Below, piece after piece: positions 13,130-21,563 of a stretch of 22,133 nt of DNA. How positions within the stretch are numbered: the stretch's first letter is position 1; each line of letters starts with the position of its first letter. The translations under genes and the position numbers were made by a program. Where the stretch lies: the NCBI GenBank assembly GCA_007133145.1, contig SLNF01000122.1:1-22133 (forward strand), given 5' to 3'. Below the pieces are notes generated by a model. The model was not told the origin of the DNA. It made no database searches and was given only the letters and a program-made list of their open reading frames with translations. This stretch comes from Nitriliruptorales bacterium. GTDB taxonomy: Bacteria > Actinomycetota > Nitriliruptoria > Euzebyales > Egibacteraceae.

Positions 13130-13830
13130 ACCGCGGACTGTGGCTCGCCCTCGGCGCGCTCGCCGTCGCGATGCTCGCCGCCGTGGTCGTCGTCCCGCTC
13201 GTCTACTTCGGCGGCGACGACGACGCCACCGAGCAGGAGGACGCCGCGCGGGCCGCCCGCGAGGCGCGGGAGCGGGCTGAGCGCGAGCGTGAGCGCGAGG
13301 CGGACGAGGCGGTCGACGAGGAGCTCGAGGACGACCTCGCCGAGCTCGACGAGCAGCTCGACGACGAGGCCGAGGAGACCTTCGAGGTCTTCACCGCCCG
13401 CGATCCCTTCGAGCAGCTCGTCGTCGACGACGCCGACCCCTTCGACCCCGATGACCCCGACCCCCTCGACCCGGGCGACCCCGACGACCCCGACCCGGAC
13501 CCCTTCGACCCCGATCCGCCCCCCCTCGACCCGGGTGATCCGGACAACAACGACGAGCCCGTCATCGACCCCGGTGAGCCCGACAACGCCAACGGCGTCA
13601 CTGTCGACGGCACGACGATCGAGCTCGAGGAGATCTACGTCGACGCCGGCACCCCGACCGCGCAGGTGACGGTCAACGGTCGCGGCTACGACGTCACCGA
13701 GGGGCAGGACTTCGCGCAGACCCTGCGGGTGCTGTCGATCGACGACCCGTGCGTGGACCTGCGCTACCGCGACCGTCGGGGCGAGGACCTGCGCCTGACC
13801 CTGTGCGAGGGTGAGACGGTCCGCAAGTGA
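13126..13830 (+). CDS. PilP-like / GspC-type pilus alignment protein
   Basis: A 234-residue protein with a GTG start overlapping the pilO stop (GTGA). A membrane helix (about residues 5-28) is followed by a highly charged helical region (about 40-90). Next comes a short TARDPFEQL motif like the RxPF segment of PilP. An Asp/Pro-rich linker (about 104-145) follows, built of DP, DPD and DPG steps. A small C-terminal beta domain (about 160-232, VDGTTIELEEIYVD ... VNGRGYDVTEGQ) has two cysteines (DDPCVD and LTLCEG). Layout and operon position match PilP/GspC homology-region proteins, which bridge PilNO to the secretin. No secretin gene is seen and the cell is probably single-membraned, so its partner is unclear. 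The family call is moderate. Confidence 0.65.
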   Translation: MNRGLWLALGALAVAMLAAVVVVPLVYFGGDDDATEQEDAARAAREARERAEREREREADEAVDEELEDDLAELDEQLDDEAEETFEVFTARDPFEQLVVDDADPFDPDDPDPLDPGDPDDPDPDPFDPDPPPLDPGDPDNNDEPVIDPGEPDNANGVTVDGTTIELEEIYVDAGTPTAQVTVNGRGYDVTEGQDFAQTLRVLSIDDPCVDLRYRDRRGEDLRLTLCEGETVRK

Positions 13831-13840
13831 GCGCCATCCG

Positions 13841-15082
13841 ATGACGCGCCCGGACGCGCCCGAGCGTGGCAGCGTGCTCATCGCGCGGCAGCCGGTCTTC
13901 GACCGGGACCTCGTCGTCGTGGCCTACCAGCTCGTGGGACAGGCCACCGACCTCGCCGACGTCTTCGGCGAGCTCGACCCCTCGACGGCCACCGGCAGGC
14001 TCCTCAACGACGTCTTCCTCGAGATGGACATCGAGACGCTGACCGGGGGAAGGCCGGTGCTCGTGCCCGCCACGACCGACCTCCTGCTCGCCGGCGCCCT
14101 CGACCCGCTGCCGCCGTCGCTCGCGACGATCGTCCTCGACGCCGGCGCCGCGGCCGACGAACGTGTCGCCGCCGCGCTCACAGCGCTGCGCGAGCGCGGC
14201 CACCGGATCGGCCTCGGCGAGGCCCGCGAGGGCGATCCCCGCCTCGCCGCGCTGCCGGTGGACTTCGCGACGGTCACCGCCGGGCCTGAGCCCGGCAAGG
14301 TCCGCCGCGACGCGGCTGCGGTCCGCCGCGCTGGGCTCGCGCTGCTGCTCAGCGGTGTCGACGACGAGGCCGACTTCCGCCTCGCGCGCTCGCTCGAGGC
14401 CGACGAGCTCACCGGGGCGTTCTTCCGCACCTCGACGCTCGTGCGCGGTCGCCGCCTCGACGCCAGCCGCGCGAACCACCTGCGTCTGCTCGCGCTCGTC
14501 CAGGCCGAGGAGATCGACTTCGACGCCGTCGAGGGCGCGATCAAGCACGACGTCGCGCTGTCGGTGAAGTTCCTCAACTACGCCAACGCCGCGTTCTTCG
14601 GTTGGAGGAGCCGCATCGAGTCGATCCGCCACGGCCTCGTGCTGCTCGGCGCCCAGGGGGTGCGGCACTGGGTGTCGCTCACGAGCCTCGCGCGCCTCGG
14701 TGCCGGCCTCCCCGCGGAGGTCGTCGCCAGCGCCGTGGCCCGCGCGCGCTTCGCCGAACTGCTCGCCGAGCGCACCCCGATCGACGTCGCCCCCCTCGAC
14801 GCCTTCCTCAGCGGGATGCTCTCGCTGCTCGAGGCGATCCTCCACGAGCCTGCCGAGCGGCTGCTCGAGCGGATCTCCGCCGGTCCGGCGGTGCGCGCCG
14901 CGCTGCTCGAGGGCTCCGGCGCCCTCGGCGACCTCCTCGCCATCGTCACCGCCTACGAGGAAGGCGACCTCGCGAGCGTCAGCGAGCGTGCCGAGGCCCA
15001 CGGCATCACCTCGGGCATGCTCTTCGGCTCCTACCTCGCCGCGCTGACCTGGGTCGACGAGCAGCTGCCCGCCACACAGTGA
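13841..15082 (+). CDS. Degenerate EAL plus HDOD signalling protein (YuxH/CdgJ-like)
   Basis: A 413-residue cytoplasmic protein whose ATG lies ten bases after the pilP-like stop, hence in the pilMNO operon. An in-frame GTG at 13811 is possible but would overlap that gene. Residues about 10-205 resemble the N-terminus of EAL proteins: ARQPVFDRDLVVVAYQL parallels ARQPIFDRDLKVYGYEL, with Gln replacing the catalytic Glu, and no other metal-binding motifs are recognisable. This half is almost surely not an active phosphodiesterase. Residues about 225-400 are an HDOD domain (HDVALSVKFLNYANAAFF ... IRHGLVLLGAQGVRHWVSL). EAL/HDOD proteins of this type affect motility in other bacteria. A role in pilus control is inferred from the operon. 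Confidence 0.82.
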   Translation: MTRPDAPERGSVLIARQPVFDRDLVVVAYQLVGQATDLADVFGELDPSTATGRLLNDVFLEMDIETLTGGRPVLVPATTDLLLAGALDPLPPSLATIVLDAGAAADERVAAALTALRERGHRIGLGEAREGDPRLAALPVDFATVTAGPEPGKVRRDAAAVRRAGLALLLSGVDDEADFRLARSLEADELTGAFFRTSTLVRGRRLDASRANHLRLLALVQAEEIDFDAVEGAIKHDVALSVKFLNYANAAFFGWRSRIESIRHGLVLLGAQGVRHWVSLTSLARLGAGLPAEVVASAVARARFAELLAERTPIDVAPLDAFLSGMLSLLEAILHEPAERLLERISAGPAVRAALLEGSGALGDLLAIVTAYEEGDLASVSERAEAHGITSGMLFGSYLAALTWVDEQLPATQ

Positions 15083-15090
15083 CCCGGCAG

Positions 15091-15120
15091 GCCCGCGGCT
15101 GGGCCGCCGGCGGCGCGGGC
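15091..15120 (+). terminator. Hairpin after the EAL/HDOD gene
   Basis: GCCCGCG (15091-15097) pairs with CGCGGGC (15114-15120); the loop itself contains a self-complementary GCCGCCGGCGG stretch. It starts nine bases after the stop and has no T-tract. It is a likely end point of the pilM operon ahead of the aroC promoter. Confidence 0.45.
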
Positions 15121-15138
15121 GGGGTGGGGCCGTGGCGG

Positions 15139-15144
15139 TAGGGT
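15139..15144 (+). promoter_or_regulatory. -10 element of a probable leaderless aroC promoter
   Basis: TAGGGT fits the actinobacterial TANNNT -10 box and ends seven bases before the aroC ATG, so transcription would begin at or next to the start codon. No ribosome binding site is present, as expected for a leaderless message. No -35 is evident. Confidence 0.5.
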
Positions 15145-15151
15145 TGCCGCC

Positions 15152-16333
15152 ATGACGCTGCGCTATCTCACCGCCGGGGAGTCCCACGGGCCCGCCCTCG
15201 TCGGCATCCTCGAGGGCCTGCCAGCCGGCGTGCCGGTCGATCCCGAGGCGATCGCCGCCCAGCTCGCGCGCCGTCGCAGCGGACACGGCCGCTCGCCGCG
15301 GATGAACTTCGAGGTCGACCGCACCGAGATCCTCGCGGGGGTCCGCCACGGCCTCACGATCGGCTCGCCGGTCGCGGTGGTCATCCACAACACCGAGTGG
15401 CCGAAGTGGACCGAGGCGATGTCGGTGAGTCCCCCGGCCGACCCCGAGGCGGTCGCCGAGACCGGCCGCGGCCAGCCGCTCACGCGCCCGCGGCCCGGCC
15501 ACGCCGACCTCGCCGGCATGCAGAAGTACGGCTTCACCGAGGTACGCAACGTCCTCGAGCGCGCGAGCGCCCGGGAGACTGCCACCCGCGTGGCCCTGGC
15601 CACCGTCGCCCGGGGCCTCCTCGATGCTGTCGGCGTCACCGTGCTCAGCCACGTCGTCGGCATCGGCGAGGTCACCGTGGCACCGGACGCGCCCCTGCCC
15701 GCACCGGGGCAGGCCGAGACGATCGACGACGACCCTGTGCGCTGCGCCGACCCCGAGGCCTCCGCGCGCATGCAGGCGGCGATCGACGAGGCCAAGGCGG
15801 GTCGCGACACCCTCGGCGGGGTCGTCGAGGTCCTCGCCTACGGTCTGCCGCCGGGACTGGGCAGTCACGTGCACTGGGACCGCAAGCTCGACAGCCGGCT
15901 CGCCGCCGCGCTCATGAGCATCCAGGCGTTCAAGGGCGTCGAGGTGGGGGAGGGCTTCGCCACCGCCCGCGTGCCCGGCTCGGCCGCCCACGACGAGATC
16001 GTGCCAGGTGAGGACGGGGTGCGCCGGGCCACCCACCGCGCGGGGGGCATCGAGGGCGGGATGAGCACCGGGGAGGTCCTGCGGGTCCGCGCGGCGAAGA
16101 AGCCGATCTCGAGCCTGACCCAGCCGCTGCGCACCGTCGACGTCGGCACCGGCGAGGCCGCCGAGGCGATCACCCAGCGCTCGGACGTCTGCGCGGTGCC
16201 GCGCGCCGCCGTGGTCGCCGAGGCCGTCGTGGCTCTCGAGCTCGCCGACGCCCTGCTCGAGAAGACCGGAGGGGACAGCCTCGCGGAGGTGCAGCGCAAC
16301 CTCGAGGCCTACCGCGCGACGGTGCGGCCGTGA
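15152..16333 (+). CDS. aroC: Chorismate synthase
   Basis: A 393-residue enzyme that converts 5-enolpyruvylshikimate-3-phosphate to chorismate using reduced FMN, the last common step to aromatic amino acids. Family signatures are present in order: GESHGPALVGILEGLPAG at residues 8-25, RRSGHGRSPRMNFEVD, TRPRPGHADLAGMQKYG, ERASARETATRVA and GGIEGGMSTGEVLRVRAAKK. Length suits the actinobacterial form. Its stop overlaps aroK by four bases (GTGA). Confidence 0.97.
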   Translation: MTLRYLTAGESHGPALVGILEGLPAGVPVDPEAIAAQLARRRSGHGRSPRMNFEVDRTEILAGVRHGLTIGSPVAVVIHNTEWPKWTEAMSVSPPADPEAVAETGRGQPLTRPRPGHADLAGMQKYGFTEVRNVLERASARETATRVALATVARGLLDAVGVTVLSHVVGIGEVTVAPDAPLPAPGQAETIDDDPVRCADPEASARMQAAIDEAKAGRDTLGGVVEVLAYGLPPGLGSHVHWDRKLDSRLAAALMSIQAFKGVEVGEGFATARVPGSAAHDEIVPGEDGVRRATHRAGGIEGGMSTGEVLRVRAAKKPISSLTQPLRTVDVGTGEAAEAITQRSDVCAVPRAAVVAEAVVALELADALLEKTGGDSLAEVQRNLEAYRATVRP

Positions 16334-16908
16334 CCGGCGCGCCGATCCCCGACGGCGAGGCGATCCTCGACGAGCGCAACGTCGCCCTCATCGGGCCCAT
16401 GGGGGTCGGCAAGAGCGCGGTGGCCCGGCTGCTCGGGGCCTGGCTCTCCCGCCAGGTCGTCGACACCGACGACCTCATCGAGCAGGCCACGGGCAAGCGC
16501 ATCGCCGAGATCTTCGAGGTCGACGGCGAGGTGGCCTTCCGCGCCCTCGAAGCCGACGCGATCACCGCGATCGCCGAGCGCACCCGCCTCGTCGTCGCCT
16601 GCGGCGGTGGCGTGGTCGTCGACCCCGCCAACGCCGAGGCCCTCCGCGCGAGCGCCCACGTCGTCCGACTCCGCGGCGACCCCGGGGTGCTCGCCCGTCG
16701 CGTCGAGGCCGGCCGCCACTCGGGTCGCCGCCCGTTGCTCGGCGGCCAGGACGACGCCGAGGCACGCCTCGCCGCCCTCATCGCCGAGCGCGAGCCCGCC
16801 TACGCCGCCGCGGCGCACGTGTCGGTCGACGTCGGTGACCGCCCCGTCGAGGCCGTCGCCGCCGATGTCCTGCGCGCCCTCGAGGACCGGCTTCGGGAGG
16901 CAGGGTGA
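16330..16908 (+). CDS. aroK: Shikimate kinase
   Basis: A 192-residue P-loop kinase that phosphorylates shikimate at O3. The GTG start overlaps the aroC stop. It has Walker A GPMGVGKS (22-29), the shikimate-binding DTDDLIE, an Arg in FRALEADA, the CGGGVV Walker B-like motif, and a lid region GRHSGRRPLLGG. The N-terminus is about 15 residues longer than the minimal enzyme. A downstream start is possible, but the overlapping GTG is favoured by the operon pattern. Confidence 0.95.
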   Translation: MTGAPIPDGEAILDERNVALIGPMGVGKSAVARLLGAWLSRQVVDTDDLIEQATGKRIAEIFEVDGEVAFRALEADAITAIAERTRLVVACGGGVVVDPANAEALRASAHVVRLRGDPGVLARRVEAGRHSGRRPLLGGQDDAEARLAALIAEREPAYAAAAHVSVDVGDRPVEAVAADVLRALEDRLREAG

Positions 16909-17996
16909 GCGCCCCTGCGCGGCTGCGTGTCGACCTCGCCGAGCGCGGCTACGACGTCATCGTCGGCGAGGGACTGCTCGCCGACCTTGCCCGCCACCTA
17001 CCGGTGCCCGACCACGCCGTTCGCGCCGCGCTCGTCACCAACGCCACCGTCGACGGGCTCTACGGCGACGCGGTGCGCACGGGGCTCGCCGCCGCCGGCC
17101 TCGAGGTCCACACGATCATCGTGCCCGACGCCGAGGACGCCAAGAGCCTCGCCGTGGCAGAGACCGGCTACCACCGCCTCGCGGCGATCCCCCTGCGGCG
17201 CGACGACCTCGTCGTCGCCCTCGGGGGCGGCGTCGTCGGCGATCTCGCCGGCTTCCTCGCCGCGACGTGGCACCGCGGGGTCGCCGTCGCGCAGGTGCCC
17301 ACCACCTTGCTCGCGCAGGTCGACGCCGCCGTCGGCGGCAAGACGGGGATCAACCTGCCCGAGGGCAAGAACCTCGTCGGGGCGTTCCACCAACCCCGCG
17401 TCGTCCTCGCCGACACCCGGACGCTCGCGACGCTCCCCGAACGCGAGCGGCGCGCCGGGCTCGGGGAGGCCGTCAAGTACGGCTTCATCGACGATCCGGT
17501 CGTGCTCGAGCGCCTCGAGGCCGAGCCCGTCGCCGCGGTCGCCGGTGACCCTGCGGTGCTCACCGAGGTCGTGCGTCGGGGTGTCGCCGTCAAGGCCCGG
17601 ATCGTCTCGGGCGACGAGCGCGAGGGCGGTGAGCGCATGCTCCTCAACTACGGCCACACCATCGGGCACGTCATCGAGGCGCTCACCGGCTACACCCGCT
17701 ACCGCCACGGCGAGGCTGTCGCCCTGGGCATGGTCGCCGCCGCCCGCCTCGGCGAGCGTCTCGGGATCTCCCAGAAGGGCCTGGCCGCGCGCACCGTCGC
17801 GCTGCTCGAGGGCCTCGGGCTGCCCACCGGCGGGGTGCGCCTCGACCCCGGCGCGGTCGCCGAGGTCGTCGCTCGGGACAAGAAGGCCCGCGGCCACGGC
17901 CTGCGCTTCATCCTCTGCGTGCGCCCCGGAGAGGCCACCGTCGTCGATCACGTGCCCGCCGGCGCGGTCGAGGAGGTCTGCGCGAGCCTCGCCTGA
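16905..17996 (+). CDS. aroB: 3-dehydroquinate synthase
   Basis: A 363-residue NAD- and metal-dependent enzyme that cyclises DAHP to 3-dehydroquinate, the second shikimate step. The GTG start overlaps the aroK stop. Signatures: GGGVVGDLAGFLAATWHRG, PTTLLAQVDAAVGGKTGIN and GLGEAVKYG. Metal ligands are E188, H251 (in YGHTIGH) and H268 (in RHGEAVALG). Length is standard. The gene faces the diguanylate cyclase gene tail to tail, with only 21 bases between the stops and no clear hairpin. Confidence 0.97.
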   Translation: MSAPARLRVDLAERGYDVIVGEGLLADLARHLPVPDHAVRAALVTNATVDGLYGDAVRTGLAAAGLEVHTIIVPDAEDAKSLAVAETGYHRLAAIPLRRDDLVVALGGGVVGDLAGFLAATWHRGVAVAQVPTTLLAQVDAAVGGKTGINLPEGKNLVGAFHQPRVVLADTRTLATLPERERRAGLGEAVKYGFIDDPVVLERLEAEPVAAVAGDPAVLTEVVRRGVAVKARIVSGDEREGGERMLLNYGHTIGHVIEALTGYTRYRHGEAVALGMVAAARLGERLGISQKGLAARTVALLEGLGLPTGGVRLDPGAVAEVVARDKKARGHGLRFILCVRPGEATVVDHVPAGAVEEVCASLA

Positions 17997-18017
17997 GCCG
18001 CGCTGCCGGGGTGCGCC

Positions 18018-19367
18018 CTACCGCTCGATGGCGGGGACGACACGGTCGCCACCCTCGCCCTTGCGCTCCTTCGCCTCGTAGAGCGCGGCGTCGGCGGCGG
18101 CGTAGAGCGCCTCGGCGGTCGTGCCGGCCTCCGGCGCGGCGGCCACGCCCGCTGACAGCGACGGCGTCGGCAGGGCGATCCGGGCTGAGGCCATCGCGGC
18201 GGTGGCGCGCGCGATGACGTCACGGGCGGCGGTGTGGTGGGCGCCGGGCATGACGACGGCGAACTCGTCGCCGCCGAGGCGGTAGAGGAGGTCGGTGTGA
18301 CGCACCACGCGGACGAGCCGGTGGGTGACGTGCTCGAGGACGGCGTCGCCGACAGCGTGGCCGTGGTTGTCGTTGATGGCCTTGAAGTCGTCGAGGTCGA
18401 GGAGGGCCAGGGCGGTGTGGGGGTGTGACCCGGTGAGCTCGGCGGCGAGCTCGGTCCAGAACGCCCGGCGGTTCTTCAGGCCCGTGAGCGGGTCGCGTTC
18501 GGCGCTCTCGCGGGCGTCCTCGTAGAGGCGGGCGTTGCGCAGCGCGAGCGCGGTGAGCCGGGCGAGCTCCTCGAGGTAGGCGATGTCGGCGGCGCCGAGA
18601 CGCTCCGGCGCGTCGACGCCGGCGAGCAGGAGCACCCTCGCGCCGTCCTCGAGGCGGTGCGCGGCGGCGAGCACCGCGTCGGAGGGGCGCAGCTCCAGTG
18701 GGCGCAGCGCAGGCCAGTGGGCCACCGCGAGAATCGCCCCGGCGGCGGTGACCCGGTCGAGGAGGTTGCGCGCGTGCTCGTCGAGCGGCAGGTCGTCGAG
18801 GGGCAGGGACAGCTGACGACCGTCGCCGGTCGTCGCGAGGTCAGTGCGGAGCAGTCGGATGCGGTGGCCGTCGGTCTCGAAGACCGAGACGGTATGCGCG
18901 CGCAGGCGCAGCCGGACGACGCGGGAGACGCGCTCGAAGATCTGGCCGAAGTCGAGGGTCTCGGTCATCGCCCCAGTCAGCGCCTGGAGCTCGCGGTCGC
19001 GGGGCGAGACGGCGGTGCGCTCGAGCGTCGGGGCGAGCGCCCGCAGGGCCGACTGGACGAGGTGCGCGGCGACGTCGATCGCGCCGGTGGTCTCGGTCTC
19101 GGCGGGGCGCGCGCAGCGCACGACGAGCACGCCGAGGACGCGGTCGTCGGCGTCACGCAGCTCCCGGCGCTCGACCGTGGCGGCGTCGTCGGTGGAGGGC
19201 GGCTGGCCCGGCGTGGGCCAGGCCTGCGCACCGTCGGTGAGCTCGGCGGCGGACACCCCCGGCAGGGCGGGAAGCTCGCTCGCGGCGACCTCGGCGACGT
19301 CACCGGGCGCCGAGCAGCCCGCGAGCCGCGCACCGAGCCGCTGCAACCCAGCCAGCATCGTGCTCAT
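18018..19367 (-). CDS. Diguanylate cyclase with GAF-type sensor region
   Basis: A 449-residue protein expected to make c-di-GMP from two GTP. The ATG at 19367 has GAGG five bases upstream; a GTG two codons earlier is also possible. The first ~280 residues look like two GAF-type modules: a weak one (about 10-115) and a clearer one (about 125-285, beginning TLDFGQIFERVSRVVRLRLR). The catalytic domain begins RDPLTGLKNRRAFW and has LLDLDDFKAINDNHGHAVGD and an intact GGDEF (365-369). R356-H-T-D359, exactly five residues before GGDEF, is a canonical RxxD inhibitory site. It is therefore predicted active and product-inhibited. It has no membrane segment. It is inserted on the opposite strand between aroB and aroQ. 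Confidence 0.92.
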   Translation of the reverse strand: MSTMLAGLQRLGARLAGCSAPGDVAEVAASELPALPGVSAAELTDGAQAWPTPGQPPSTDDAATVERRELRDADDRVLGVLVVRCARPAETETTGAIDVAAHLVQSALRALAPTLERTAVSPRDRELQALTGAMTETLDFGQIFERVSRVVRLRLRAHTVSVFETDGHRIRLLRTDLATTGDGRQLSLPLDDLPLDEHARNLLDRVTAAGAILAVAHWPALRPLELRPSDAVLAAAHRLEDGARVLLLAGVDAPERLGAADIAYLEELARLTALALRNARLYEDARESAERDPLTGLKNRRAFWTELAAELTGSHPHTALALLDLDDFKAINDNHGHAVGDAVLEHVTHRLVRVVRHTDLLYRLGGDEFAVVMPGAHHTAARDVIARATAAMASARIALPTPSLSAGVAAAPEAGTTAEALYAAADAALYEAKERKGEGGDRVVPAIER

Positions 19368-19376
19368 CGACACCTC

Positions 19377-19410
19377 ACCTCGGCTCCCCCTGTACCTCGG
19401 CTCCCCCTGT
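19377..19410. repeat. 17-bp tandem duplication in the diguanylate cyclase leader
   Basis: Positions 19377-19393 are repeated exactly at 19394-19410. Read on the minus strand, each unit holds AGGGGGAG and GAGG-like purine runs, just upstream of the cyclase start. Changes in copy number could alter its leader length or ribosome binding. Confidence 0.85.
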
Positions 19411-19418
19411 GCACCGAC

Positions 19419-19428
19419 AGCGTAGACT
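19419..19428. promoter_or_regulatory. Overlapping divergent -10 boxes, aroQ and diguanylate cyclase
   Basis: TAGACT (19423-19428, plus strand) fits a -10 for aroQ, and TACGCT (19424-19419, minus strand) fits one for the cyclase gene. They share two base pairs, so the two promoters, if real, would exclude each other. No clear -35 on either side. Confidence 0.35.
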
Positions 19429-19461
19429 CCCGGGCCCGAGAATGACGAGGAGCCGTCCCCA

Positions 19462-19890
19462 ATGCAGGTCCTGCTCGCGCACGGCCCGAACCTCTCCCAG
19501 CTCGGCTCGCGGGACCCGGCGGTCTATGGCCACGCCACCCTCGCCGACCTCGAGGCCGCGGTCGCCGCGGTCGCCGACGAGGTCGACGCCTTCCAGAGCG
19601 AGCACGAGGGCGCGCTGCTCGAGCGCCTGCACGCCGCGCGCGGGGACGGCACCGACGCGGTCATCCTCAACCCCGGGGCGCTGACCCACTACAGCTATGC
19701 GCTGCGCGACGCTGTCGAGCTGCTCGACGTCCCCGTCGTCGAGGTGCACCTCTCCCAGGTCCACGCCCGTGAGCCCTTCCGGCACCACAGCGTCATCAGC
19801 GGCGTCGTCGCGGTGACGATCACCGGCGCAGGCGCCTACGGCTACCACCTCGCCGCGCTGGCCGCACGCCATCTCGTCGAGGGCGCGTGA
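19462..19890 (+). CDS. aroQ: Type II 3-dehydroquinate dehydratase
   Basis: A 142-residue enzyme that removes water from 3-dehydroquinate; the type II form works as a dodecamer. It has HGPNLSQLGSRDPAVYG with catalytic Arg17 and Tyr22, DAFQSEHEGALLERLHAA, ILNPGALTHYSYALRDAV, and VEVHLSQVHAREPFRHHS with H96. GAGGAG (19447-19452) lies nine bases before the ATG. It restarts the aro cluster after the inserted cyclase gene and overlaps the next start (GTGA). Confidence 0.96.
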   Translation: MQVLLAHGPNLSQLGSRDPAVYGHATLADLEAAVAAVADEVDAFQSEHEGALLERLHAARGDGTDAVILNPGALTHYSYALRDAVELLDVPVVEVHLSQVHAREPFRHHSVISGVVAVTITGAGAYGYHLAALAARHLVEGA

Positions 19891-20963
19891 GCGTGACCGG
19901 GCCAGCGGTGCTCGCCGCCCGCCGCGCGCGGCTCGCAGGCAGCATCGGCGACCTCGACGCGCTGCTGGTCACCACCCGGGCCAACGTCCGCTACCTCACC
20001 GGCTTCACCGGCTCGGCGGGTTCGCTGCTGTTGACGTCTGAGGCGGCGGTGCTGCGCACCGACGGGCGCTACGCCGGGCGCGCCCGCGCCGAGGTCGGCG
20101 GCGAGGTCGCGGTCGTCCTCGACCGCTCCGACGCCTGGCTGGCCGAGTGGCTCGGTGCCGGCGCCCGCCTCGGCGTCGAGGAGCACACCCTGGCATGGGG
20201 GCGCGTGCTCGCTCTCGCCGAGGCCCTGCCGGCCATCGAGGTCACCCCCGCCGGTCGCCCCGTCGAGGCGCTGCGCCAGCGCAAGGACCCCGTTGAGCTC
20301 GCCGCGATCAGCCGCGCCTGCGCGCTCACCGCCGAGGTGCTGCCCGCGGTGCTCAGCGGCCTCGCCCCCGGCGTCAGCGAGGCCGAGGTCGCCCGCCGCA
20401 TCGCCGACGGGTTCGCCGAGGCCGGCGCCGACGGCCTCGCCTTCCCGACGATCGTCGCCGCTGGTCCCGCCGGCGCCGAGCCGCACCACGAGCCGGGCGC
20501 CCGGGTCATCGCCGCCGGCGACCTCGTCACCGTCGACGCCGGCGCGCGCGTCAGCGGCTACGCCTCCGACATGACCCGCACCGTCGCGGTCGGGGAGCCC
20601 TGCCCACGCCTCGTCGAGCTCTACGAGGCGGTCCGCGCCGCCCACGCCGACGGCCTCGCCGCGGTCGCGCCGGGCGTGGCCGCAGGCGCGGTCGCCGAAG
20701 CCTGTGAGGGGCGTCTCGCCGACGCCGGCTTCGCCGAGGCGATCGCGCACCCCGCCGGGCACGGCCTCGGCCTCGAGGTCCACGAGTCGCCGATCCTGCG
20801 CCGCGGCGAAGCCGCTACACTCGAGCCAGGCATGGCGGTCGCCGTCGAGCCCGGCGCCTACGTCGCCGGCCTCGGGGGCGTGCGCATCGAGGACACCGTG
20901 GCGGTGGCCGACGACGGCGCCACAGTGCTGACCGCCGCCCCCACCGAGCTCATCGTCTGCTGA
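19887..20963 (+). CDS. pepQ: M24-family Xaa-Pro aminopeptidase/dipeptidase
   Basis: A 358-residue metallopeptidase that cleaves peptides with proline at the second position. The GTG start overlaps the aroQ stop. The N-terminal creatinase-like domain (about 1-130, with VRYLTGFTGSAGSLLLT) precedes the pita-bread catalytic domain. All five metal ligands are visible: D217, D228 (ASDMTRT), H292 (HPAGHGLGL), E321 (VEPGAYV) and E335 (VRIED). The aroQ-peptidase-efp order is widespread in Gram-positive bacteria. The symbol follows common usage; dipeptidase versus aminopeptidase cannot be decided from sequence alone. Confidence 0.93.
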   Translation: MSVTGPAVLAARRARLAGSIGDLDALLVTTRANVRYLTGFTGSAGSLLLTSEAAVLRTDGRYAGRARAEVGGEVAVVLDRSDAWLAEWLGAGARLGVEEHTLAWGRVLALAEALPAIEVTPAGRPVEALRQRKDPVELAAISRACALTAEVLPAVLSGLAPGVSEAEVARRIADGFAEAGADGLAFPTIVAAGPAGAEPHHEPGARVIAAGDLVTVDAGARVSGYASDMTRTVAVGEPCPRLVELYEAVRAAHADGLAAVAPGVAAGAVAEACEGRLADAGFAEAIAHPAGHGLGLEVHESPILRRGEAATLEPGMAVAVEPGAYVAGLGGVRIEDTVAVADDGATVLTAAPTELIVC

Positions 20964-20999
20964 GAGCCCCGAGCGGGCCGACGTCGCGAGGACACGCGC

Positions 21000-21557
<558 letters not shown>

Positions 21558-21563
21558 CGCCCG

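Noticed and set aside
13694..16036. Minus-strand open frame of 780 codons across the EAL/HDOD gene and aroC
   Set aside because: Antisense shadow of two well-supported genes; no start context or recognisable domain.
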